Part shown: positions 24,736 through 32,468 of the stretch, in pieces
How positions within the stretch are numbered: position 1 is the stretch's first letter
Layout: each line of letters starts with the position of its first letter
Source of the DNA: Alphaproteobacteria bacterium
GTDB lineage: Bacteria > Pseudomonadota > Alphaproteobacteria > UBA2966
Assembly: GCA_021296255.1 (NCBI GenBank)
Contig: JAGWAU010000022.1
Coordinates: forward strand, 1-60,163
Direction of reading: 5' to 3'
DNA length: 60,163 nucleotides
The notes under the pieces: generated by a model
The model's input: only the letters and a program-made list of their open reading frames with translations
What the model was told of the DNA's origin: nothing
The model's database searches: none
Translations under genes and position numbers: made by a program

Positions 24736-26724
24736 ATGGGTGAGCCCCGGACGCCTGTCTTCATGTCCGCCAAGGAGGTCCTTGGCTATGACCTTCCCCG
24801 GTATCTCTATCGCATGCCGGAGGAGCAGCGGACGAGACGTGCCGCGCGACATCCCGTGATCGTTGTCGGCGCGGGCCTCGTTGGTTTGACGGCTGCGGTC
24901 GATCTCTCGGTTCGCGGCATCCCCGTCGTCCTCCTCGATGACTCCGACACGGTCGGAGCGCGCGGGCTCTCGTCACGGGGCGTGAACTTCGCCCGGCGCT
25001 CGCTTGAGATCTGGGACCGACTCGGGATGGGGGACCGGGTGGTGGAGAAAGGTGTCGTCTGGAACGTGCACCGCACCTACCTGGGGCCCGACACCATCTA
25101 TGCCTACGAGATGAACCCCGATCCGGATCAGAAGCATCCTGCGATTCTGGCGTTGCAGCAGTATCACGTGGAGCAGTACCTGATTGATCGACTGAGGGAA
25201 CTCGGCATGGCCGACCTGCGCTGGCGGAACGAAGTCGTGTCCGTAAACGTGAAACCGGACCATGCCTCGGTCGAGGTTCGCACTCCGGACAGGCTGTACG
25301 GCATCGAGGCCGAATATCTGCTCGCCTGCGACGGTGCTCGCAGCGCGGTCCGGAAATCGCTGGGCCTGGACTCGGCGGAAATGGCGTTCGATCGCTGGTT
25401 CATTTCAGACGTTAAAATCGAAACGGAAATCGCCCGCGAACGGCATCTGTGGATCGATCCGCCGTTCCATGAGGGGCGGTGCGCACTTCTCATCGAGATG
25501 GCGGACGGCGTTTGGCGGACCGACATGCAACTCGGCGAGGACGCCGATATGGCTGACGCGGTAACCCCGGAACGTGCGATGGAGCGCCTCGACCGCATGT
25601 TCGGCGTCGACACGTCGTACGGGATCGTGTGGGCGGGCGCCTACAGTTTCCAGTTCCGGGTCCTGGACGAATTCCGGCACGGACGGGTCTTTTTCCTGGG
25701 CGACGCCGCGCACGAAAACCCACCCTTCGGCGGCCGTGGCGGAAACGGCGGCATCCAGGACGCGGACAACCTGGTTTGGAAACTGGATCTCGTACTAAGG
25801 GGGCGGGCTCCCAGCAGGTTGCTCGATACCTATCATCGGGAACGGCATCCGGCGGCGGTGGAGAACATCGCGCAGACCGCACGCAGTTGCTGGTTCCTGT
25901 CACCGCAATCCCGGGGAAGGCGCCTCTTGCGGGACGCCGTGCTGTCATTCGCCAAAACGGATCTCGAGATCCGCCCGCTGGTCAACACGGGGCGCATGTC
26001 CGTGCCGTTCTCCTACGACTCGTCCGACCTGATCACGGCGGATTCCGACAAGTGGGAGGGTGGCCCGTCTCCCGGCGCCGCCGTGCCCAACTGCAGGGTC
26101 GAGACGATGGATGGCTCCTCCGCGCTGGCAGGCCACCTGTTGGACGATTGGGGCGGCGCGTTCGTTTGCCTCTATTTCGCGGGCGCGGTAGCCGACATGC
26201 CGGAGGATGAGCGGCGGTACCTGCGAGAGAAGCTCCAGGCGGACCTTCCCGTTGAAACCCGGTTGCTGGTGACGGGGGGCGATGCGGACGCGGATTTCCG
26301 TACGATCCGCGATTCCCGGAACACCGCGTTCCGCGCTTATGCCGCGAAGCCGGGCTGTGTCTATCTGGTCCGCCCCGACGGGCACGTGGCGGCGCGGTGG
26401 CGCACGTTCGATCCGGAACGGGTGGAAACCGCGATTTCGCGGGCCGCGGGACGGCACGCACCTGCCGGCGCAACCGGACCCCGGACCCCGTCGTCCGCCG
26501 GAGACCTGCGATTGCCCGATCCCGAGCGGCTGGACGAGCGCCTGTTCGAGAGGCTGGTCGATTCGGTGGATGCGGCCGAGCCCGAGGCCGTTCCCGTTTT
26601 CCTGGAGCGTCTGGTACTGTACCTGAGCCGGCGAATCGAGGACCCCGACATCGTCCGCGGCGCGATTTCGGCTTCTCTCCAGGATGTCGCGGCGGACGCC
26701 CACGGGGATTCAAGCCCGGCTTGA
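24736..26724 (+). CDS. FAD-dependent aromatic hydroxylase (MhpA/PheA type) with DUF2783-like tail
   Basis: The 662-residue product has a GxGxxG FAD motif (IVVGAGLVGLTAA, about 42-54), a second FAD motif LACDGARSAVRK, and the GD motif GDAAHENPPFGGRGGNGG (about 332-349), all typical of class A flavin monooxygenases. A thioredoxin-like C-terminal domain follows (about 455-590). The last ~60 residues (LVDSVDAAEPEA, LVLYLSRRIEDPDIVRGAI) match the DUF2783 pattern, so this is probably a fusion. The substrate is unknown; a phenolic or 3-HPP-like acid is likely. It overlaps dinB convergently by 15 bp. Confidence 0.82.
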   Translation: MGEPRTPVFMSAKEVLGYDLPRYLYRMPEEQRTRRAARHPVIVVGAGLVGLTAAVDLSVRGIPVVLLDDSDTVGARGLSSRGVNFARRSLEIWDRLGMGDRVVEKGVVWNVHRTYLGPDTIYAYEMNPDPDQKHPAILALQQYHVEQYLIDRLRELGMADLRWRNEVVSVNVKPDHASVEVRTPDRLYGIEAEYLLACDGARSAVRKSLGLDSAEMAFDRWFISDVKIETEIARERHLWIDPPFHEGRCALLIEMADGVWRTDMQLGEDADMADAVTPERAMERLDRMFGVDTSYGIVWAGAYSFQFRVLDEFRHGRVFFLGDAAHENPPFGGRGGNGGIQDADNLVWKLDLVLRGRAPSRLLDTYHRERHPAAVENIAQTARSCWFLSPQSRGRRLLRDAVLSFAKTDLEIRPLVNTGRMSVPFSYDSSDLITADSDKWEGGPSPGAAVPNCRVETMDGSSALAGHLLDDWGGAFVCLYFAGAVADMPEDERRYLREKLQADLPVETRLLVTGGDADADFRTIRDSRNTAFRAYAAKPGCVYLVRPDGHVAARWRTFDPERVETAISRAAGRHAPAGATGPRTPSSAGDLRLPDPERLDERLFERLVDSVDAAEPEAVPVFLERLVLYLSRRIEDPDIVRGAISASLQDVAADAHGDSSPA

Positions 26725-27954
26725 ACTCCCATGCCGATTGCCGCCGCTGGCCGCCGCGCGCGCCGCGCGCGCGGGATCGAAGGCCAAGTCGTCGTTGCCG
26801 AAGAGATCCGGGGGGTCCGCCTGATCCGCGCCGACCAGATTGCTCGCGCCGATCCCGATGAGGCGGAACCGCTGACCGCCGGAGAGGCGTGCCAGGGGCT
26901 GAAGAGCGGTCTCATACAGGGTTCGTGCGCGTCGGGTGGGTTCGGGTATGGTGCAGCTCCGCGTGAGGCTCCTGAAGCCAGAGGTCTTCAGCTTCAGGAC
27001 GACCGTCCCGGCCGCAAAGCCGGAGGACTCGAGACGGCCGGCCACGCTTTCCGCCAGCGGCCACAAGGCCGAGGCGAGCACTTCCAGATCGGAAGTGTCA
27101 TGGTCGAACGTGGTCTCGGACGAGATGCTCTTGGTCTGGCGAACAGGTGATACCCTGCGAGCGTCTTCGCCGCCGGCAAACCGCGCCAGTCGGCGGCCCA
27201 CGGCGCCGTACCTGTCGAGCAGGACGGGCTCGTCGATCGCCCGCAGGTCGGAAATCGTCTCGATGCCGTCGCCGGCGAGACACTTTTCGAGCGCCGGACC
27301 GACCCCCGGCAGCAGTCGAACCGGTTTGTCCGACAGGAATTCTTGCGCCTCTCGCCGGCCGATCACCGTGAAGCCGCGGGGCTTGTCCAGATCGGAAGCG
27401 ATCTTGGCGAGGAACTTGTTGTAGCTCAGACCGACCGACGCCGTGATCCCGACGTCTTGCTCGATCTTTCTGATCAGTCTCGCGATGCGCTGGGCGGGCG
27501 CCGCCGTGTCGGACGATTTTCCCTCGTCGAGGTCCAGGAAGGCCTCGTCGATCGAGAGGGGCTCGACCAGGGGCGTCACGCCGCGCATGAGTTCACGGAC
27601 TTGCCGCCCGACGGCGGAATATTTGGCCCGGTCGGGCGGCAGCACGACGGCTTCCGGGCATCTCTCCAGCGCCTGGAACATGGGCATCGCGGAGCGAATT
27701 CCGAAACGGCGCGCGACGTAGCACGCCGCCATGACGACGCCCCGATGCCGACCGCCGACGACGACGGGCCGGTCGGTCAGACGGGGATCGTCGCGTTTCT
27801 CGATCGTGGCATAGAAGGCGTCGCAGTCGACGTGAACGATGGAGAGTTCGTTCAGTTCGGGGTGGGCAATCGTTCGTTCGGAACCGCAAGACGGGCACCG
27901 ACCCGCTGGACCGGCGTCGAAGACCGCGGTGCAGTCACGGCACAGTCCAGGCAT
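26710..27954 (-). CDS. dinB: DNA polymerase IV (translesion)
   Basis: A 414-residue Y-family polymerase. VHVDCDAFYATIEKRDD and PLSIDEAFLDL hold the catalytic carboxylates, GVGPALEKCL is the HhH motif, and the little-finger domain and an acidic/Phe tail (DLFG, a likely beta-clamp motif) follow. The first ~30 residues carry a zinc-ribbon CRDC...CPSC, a feature of many alphaproteobacterial DinB proteins. No imuA/imuB or LexA box was identified nearby. Confidence 0.94.
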   Translation of the reverse strand: MPGLCRDCTAVFDAGPAGRCPSCGSERTIAHPELNELSIVHVDCDAFYATIEKRDDPRLTDRPVVVGGRHRGVVMAACYVARRFGIRSAMPMFQALERCPEAVVLPPDRAKYSAVGRQVRELMRGVTPLVEPLSIDEAFLDLDEGKSSDTAAPAQRIARLIRKIEQDVGITASVGLSYNKFLAKIASDLDKPRGFTVIGRREAQEFLSDKPVRLLPGVGPALEKCLAGDGIETISDLRAIDEPVLLDRYGAVGRRLARFAGGEDARRVSPVRQTKSISSETTFDHDTSDLEVLASALWPLAESVAGRLESSGFAAGTVVLKLKTSGFRSLTRSCTIPEPTRRARTLYETALQPLARLSGGQRFRLIGIGASNLVGADQADPPDLFGNDDLAFDPARAARAAASGGNRHGSSSRA

Positions 27955-28469
27955 GCCCTCAACCGTCGATGGATCTCACCGGCCGCGGCCGCCGATAGCG
28001 CGCCGTGCAACCCGTTCGCTCGGGAGCGATCTCCGGCCGCGGCGATCGTCCGCGGCGTCCGCTCGACGGTCCCGGATCCGCTCGATGCGCCGGCGAACGT
28101 GCGCCAGAGATGGCCGGCCGGATTCCATGCCCGGCCTCATGGCGATCATGCCTCGTTCGGCGTGCGGATCTCGATGCGGTGATCCTCGATCCATGGATCT
28201 GTCACGGCCCTCTCGCGTTTCGGGTGCCAGCCTAGCCAGGCACGCGTCGCTTCGCCACGGGTTTGACTCGAACCGTTACAGCATTCTGCAACGTCTGGGA
28301 TGGGGTCCGACCCGGACAACTCCGGAAATGGCGACCGCGTTCCGAACGGCGGCAGTACACTGAAGGCCTTCTGAAGCGCGAGTTCCGCATTCGCGGATTT
28401 CCCCGGTTCCGGGAGTGGCTGGACCCGATGCCCATGCCGAGGCCTCGGCCCGGCCCGGCCCAGCCACTT
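27955..28469. other. intergenic, 515 bp, no supported gene
   Basis: No frame has convincing coding character. One short minus-strand frame ending at 28146 reads AVTDPWIEDHRIEIRTPNEA, which looks protein-like but has no start codon and ends its open run at about 28290; it could be the tail of a lost gene. A plausible dinB promoter lies here but I cannot place it. Confidence 0.4.
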
Positions 28470-29717
28470 TCACTGGGGCATGTGCCAACGGGGTCGTGAC
28501 GGGCGCGCCAGACCGCGCGCCTCGAGAATCGTACGTGGAACGAGGGAATGCTCCGCCACTGACTTCAGGCCGGTGTGGGTTCCTTCCAGAAACCGCCGGT
28601 GAAGGGCCAGGAGAACGTGACCCAGCGTGGTCTCTTTCCACAGCCACCGCTGAACGTCCTGGGCCGCCGCTCCCGGCCGCGCCGTTGCTGCCTCGCAGTA
28701 CAGGGTCTTGAGATCTTCCACGCAGTGCTTGAAGACTTCTTCGATCGGCAATTCTCGGATCGGGTTGTCAGGGTGATCGTCCAGGAAGCTGCCGATGAAA
28801 GCAGCCGCGGATTCGGGATCGAGGCTGCAGGCGCCCACCGTGGTCCGATTGCGCCGTTCGCGGGAGAGCTCATACCAGGGCAACAGGGACTGGAGTTCGC
28901 GAACCAGAGCCGCGGCGAGGTCATCCTCGGCCGCCGGAGGCGGCGCAAGGGTCACCGGACAGGCCCAACCGTCCGCATCGATGTCGGCTTGGTCCGGCAG
29001 GTCCCGGTCGTATTCCGTCAGCAGCGGCCCGTTTGCCGCGTCAAACAGATCGAGTGCCGCCTGCAGGACCCGCCGTTGAAACGGCGCGTCGCCGGGGAGA
29101 CCGAAGGGGCGCCCCAACGGGAAGCTGACCCAGAGCGCCCGTGGCGGTGAGATCGCCGCGGTGTGTTCCCGGACCAGGCTGATCTGCGTCGTCGGAATCC
29201 CCGAGCCTTCCAGGTAGTGGGCGAGCGCACCGACGGCGCGCGTGCAGCTCGGTCACACGGGGACGAGGAGCACGGCGTTCACACGGTCTTCGCGAAGAAG
29301 CGCCGCCACCGTCGCGGCGTTCTCCCGCATCCACGCGGGATGGGTGCCGCCGCCCATGAACGAGTAGTGATAGTCGGCAATCGAGCCGATCAGACGGTCG
29401 CAGGCCAGCTCCCGGAGCCGGTCGATAGGAAAGACAGCATTGAGATCTTCCTGGAATCCCGTCCGATCGAAGTTGACCGATACGTGGCTCATGACGAGAT
29501 CATCACCCGTGCTCGTGCCGGGGATGACTCGATAATCTCCGGCGCCCGGCAGAAAGGGGCGATCGCCGCGCCGATGTAGTCCGGCCGTCGTGACGATGGC
29601 GACGCGCCGTTCCGTGGCCGCCGCCGCCGCCGCCCACGGCCGACCCTCGAAGGAGGTTACGTCGGCGTCCAAGATGTGCCGGCGATCCCAATCCGTGAGA
29701 TCGCTGAGTCGTACCAT
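28470..29717 (-). CDS. selenoprotein, glycine/betaine/D-proline reductase protein B family (copy 1)
   Basis: One 415-residue protein if the in-frame TGA at 29253-29255 (codon 155) is read as selenocysteine. Sequence on both sides is coding in the same frame: VNAVLLVPV-U-PSCTRAVGAL. The UxxC motif, RVAIVTTAGL near the start, GDYRVIPG, MSHVSVNFDR, AVFPIDRLREL and YHYSFMG are features of the GrdB/PrdB-like family, in which the U or Cys is the redox centre. The tandem copy upstream has the same TGA. A naive call would split it into 154- and ~215-residue genes. Physiological substrate unknown. Confidence 0.88.
29225..29241 (-). promoter_or_regulatory. SECIS-like hairpin after UGA of copy 1
   Basis: In the mRNA a 7-bp stem GCGCGCC/GGUGCGC (one G-U pair) closes a 3-nt loop GUC whose first base is 19 nt after the UGA. 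A loop G about 16-37 nt after UGA fits bacterial SECIS elements recognised by SelB. Its counterpart in copy 2 sits at the same offset. Confidence 0.5.
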
Positions 29718-29721
29718 CAGA

Positions 29722-30951
29722 TCAGTCTAGCGGAGACCAGTGTTGCTGCAGGCGCGGAATCAGATATTGCTTGCCGACAAGCTGGAACGTCTCATCTGCG
29801 TTTCTCAGCAGAACCTTCTGCAGGTCGAAGAACACGGAGCCCGCTGTCGTCTCGCCAAAGAACCAGGCGTCCAGATCACCGCTGGTGGGCGCACCGGGTT
29901 GGGCGAGCATCGCCTCATAGTAATATGCCTTGATGTCGTCGCAGGCCCATTTCAGAGCGCGGTCTACGCGGGCGCCGTCGATGGGGCTTTCCGGGATCTC
30001 GCCCGACAGGAAAGAAAGCACGAACGCGGCCGCGTCCGGCATCTCGAGACCGCTCGACCCGACGGTTGATCGTTCCGTCTTGCGGACGGCCAGGTCATGC
30101 CAAGGCGCGAGCCGGGCCATTTCCCTTGACAGCTTGGCATCCATCGACTCGTCGCCGGGGGTATCCGAGGGGGGGCCGAGGCTAATCGGGCAGACCCATG
30201 GCTCCTCGTCGTCGCCTCGGTCACGGGCGGCAGGCGCGTCTTCGGAGTAGTCCGCAATTATGGGACCGTCTGCGGATTCCAGCAGTTTCAACGCCGCTTT
30301 GACGACGCGCCGCTGAAAATCGGCGTCGTTCGGGACGCCGAGCGGCCGACCGAGCTCAAACGTCACCCAGAGCGTTCGGGGCGTGCGGTTCTTCTCGCTG
30401 TGTTCTCGAATCAAGCTGATATGCACCGTCGGGATGCCTTCGCGTTCGAGATGCTTTGCCAGCGCGCCCCCGGCGCGCGTGCAGGCCGGTCACACGGGGG
30501 TCAGAAGAACAGCGTCCACGGCGTCCTTCTTGAGAAGCCCCGCGAGCTGGGCCGCGGCCGGCTCCAGGGTGGCCGCGTCGGTGGCGCCCATGAACGAGTA
30601 GTGAAAATTCGCCACCGATCCAATGACCCCGTCGTCGGCGAGTTCCCGCAGCCGGTCGATGGGAAAGACCACGTTGACGTCCCGCTGGAAACCACTCCGG
30701 TCATAATTGATGGACGCGTGGCTCATGACCAGCCGATTGGCATCCACATCGGCCGGGATCACACGATAGTCACTCGATCCCATGGCGAACCGCGCGTCCT
30801 CACGTGCGGTCAGGCCCGCGGTCGTTACGATCGCCACCCGGCGCTCCTTCAAGGGAGGGCCTGCAACGCAGGGCGCGTCCTCGATTTCCGGAATGGGCAT
30901 GTTCTCGAGGAAGGTTCGATCGGGCGTGGGGACATCGGCCAGTCGTACCAT
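29722..30951 (-). CDS. selenoprotein, glycine/betaine/D-proline reductase protein B family (copy 2)
   Basis: One 409-residue protein with an in-frame TGA at 30490-30492 (codon 154): AVLLTPV-U-PACTRAGGAL. The start is ATG 30951 (MVRLADVPTPDR), matching copy 1 (MVRLSDLTDWDR). Conserved blocks are RVAIVTTAGLTAR, SDYRVIPADVD, MSHASINYDRSGFQRDVN, VFPIDRLREL and HYSFMGA before the UGA, then TLWVTFELGRPLGVPND after it. Its stop lies 4 bp before the copy 1 start, so the two form an operon and may be a heteromeric pair. Divergence is high enough to suggest distinct roles. Confidence 0.88.
30462..30478 (-). promoter_or_regulatory. SECIS-like hairpin after UGA of copy 2
   Basis: A perfect 7-bp stem GCGCGCC/GGCGCGC closes a GGG loop that starts 19 nt after the UGA, the same offset and stem as in copy 1. 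High local GC and shared protein sequence could also cause the similarity. Confidence 0.5.
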
Positions 30952-31115
30952 GATCGGGCCTTTCGGAGTTTTCGGTGCCGCCGGAGCAGCGTGCACAAAT
31001 TCAGGCCGCGTAGTTATGCCCCGGGACAAGGCATGTCAACCCGGCCGGCCCCGGGGCGTCCGTCCTCATTTCCCGGATAGGCGCTTAGACAACTTTACGA
31101 CGCCCTGCTTACCGC

Positions 31116-31847
31116 TCAGGGCAGCAGCGCGTTGCCCAGGCCGCTACCGCCGTCCACGAATAGCGTCTGTCCGGTTATGAATTCGGAAGAATCCTGCATC
31201 AGGAACCCGACCGCGTTGGCAATATCGGCAGGCTCCGCAAAGCGCCCAACCGCAATGCGATGCAGCTTACGCTCTCGCTGCGGGCTTCCTATCGGATTGT
31301 TCCTGAGGAAGAATTCGGTGTTCGTCGGGCCCGGTGCAACGGCGTTGACGGTGATGCCGTGACTCGCCAGCTCGAGTGCCCAGGTGCGGGTAAAGCTGAT
31401 GAGCATGGATTTCGTACCCGAGTACGCCGTGCGCTTCGGGATACCGAGAACCAAATCGCTCGAGATGTTGACGATTCGCCCGAACCCCTGCTTCTTCATG
31501 GTTGGAAGACACGCCTGGGCACACTGAATGGAGGCTATTACATTAATCTCCATTACATGGTCGAACACCTTGAGCTCAATTTCCTCGAGACTTTGTTCTC
31601 CCACGGTTCCAACATTGTTCAGCAGCCCGTTGAACTCGTAACGCTCGGCCAATTCGGCCAATAGTATTCGGGTTGCGGCCCTGTCGCTGAAATCGCAGGC
31701 AAAGTGATCTCCGGGAAACTCGTCGTCGGGTGCATCCAAATCCAGATTGACGATGTGATGGCCGGAAGCAGCGAGTTGCTCGGCGCAGCGTCGTCCGATG
31801 CCTCGGCTGGCACCGGTTATGAGAGTTGTTTTTGTCGAGTCTGTCAT
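31116..31847 (-). CDS. SDR family oxidoreductase
   Basis: A 243-residue classical SDR of the FabG type. TGASRGIGRR is at 11-20, DLDAP marks an acidic residue after strand 2 (NAD preference), NNVGT replaces the usual NAG, and the catalytic Ser and Tyr/Lys are in IVNISSD and AYSGTK. PGPTNTEFF and the tail FITGQTLFVDGGSGLGN are typical. ATG 31847 puts the cofactor motif at the normal place. Substrate unknown; it shares no operon with the selenoproteins (168-bp gap). Confidence 0.88.
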   Translation of the reverse strand: MTDSTKTTLITGASRGIGRRCAEQLAASGHHIVNLDLDAPDDEFPGDHFACDFSDRAATRILLAELAERYEFNGLLNNVGTVGEQSLEEIELKVFDHVMEINVIASIQCAQACLPTMKKQGFGRIVNISSDLVLGIPKRTAYSGTKSMLISFTRTWALELASHGITVNAVAPGPTNTEFFLRNNPIGSPQRERKLHRIAVGRFAEPADIANAVGFLMQDSSEFITGQTLFVDGGSGLGNALLP

Positions 31848-32172
31848 GGTGCTACTCCGCGTAATGGCAGGTCCAGCAATAGCCACAGAGGCATTGTCAG
31901 GTTGGTCTGAGTGTCTGTCCGGCAAATAATTCCGAGTGGTTGATCTGGAGCGTTTGAAGGCGGAGATGTCCATTCCGTGCCGACTCAGCAGCCGTGGACA
32001 TTGACCTAGATGAGAAATTCTCCATTCAAAACCAGCAATATTCCGGGCGTATCCCCGGGTCCTTCGATTCAATCGGCATTGAAGAACAGCTACGCATCGA
32101 TATCGATTTCCGAAGAAGGAATAACACTCCAGGAATTGGCCGATACTATTCAGAAGTGCATCTAACTCGCAA
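31848..32172. other. intergenic, 325 bp, A/T-richer, no supported gene
   Basis: An ATG at 32010 opens a 51-residue plus-strand frame (ending EEGITLQELADTIQKCI, stop 32163-32165) with no ribosome site and no known family. I do not call it. The region separates the SDR from the CoxG relic and probably marks the breakpoint that removed the CoxG N-terminus. Confidence 0.4.
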
Positions 32173-32466
32173 TTGTTGGCCGCTCAGACCGGGGCCGTCA
32201 CCCTCACGTTCGATGGAACCGCGCGCTTCGGCGAGGTGGATTCGGAGGCTTACCGGGAGCGGGTGTCGGCGCCGTGCACCGACGACGGGGGCCGGGACGA
32301 GGCGGACGCCGACATGACGTTCCGGCTGGAACCCACGGAACAGGGAACCAGGGTGATCATTGACACGAACTTGAACCTGTCGGGCTCGGTAGCCTAGTAC
32401 GGTCGTGGTGTCGGCATGGTCGACGAACTCGCCAAACTTGAGTGTGATGTGGTTCGCGAGGGCTGC
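32173..32466 (+). pseudogene. CoxG (SRPBCC, CO dehydrogenase subunit G) remnant
   Basis: The frame reads the CoxG core: TGAVTLTFDGTARF, then MTFRLEPTEQGTRVIIDTNL and NLSGSVA, followed by TAG at 32395-32397 and, in the same frame, YGRGVGMVDELAKLE. CoxG proteins read SGxxAQ(Y/F)GRG here, so the TAG is most simply a CAG-to-TAG nonsense change. The first ~60 residues of the SRPBCC domain are also missing. Family members assist maturation or membrane recruitment of Cox-type molybdoenzymes; the relic faces an intact CoxL-type gene. Confidence 0.7.
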
Positions 32467-32468
32467 CG

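Noticed and set aside
27976..28194. Small minus-strand frame upstream of dinB
   Set aside because: Composition is that of a shadow (Arg/Asp-rich) with no family match.
29253..30492. Reading the two selenoprotein loci as four separate truncated genes
   Set aside because: Both halves are in the same frame in each copy, the TGA sits at the conserved UxxC site, and the downstream halves have no own ribosome site.
32010..32165. 51-codon plus-strand frame before the CoxG relic
   Set aside because: No ribosome site, no recognised domain; kept only as a note.
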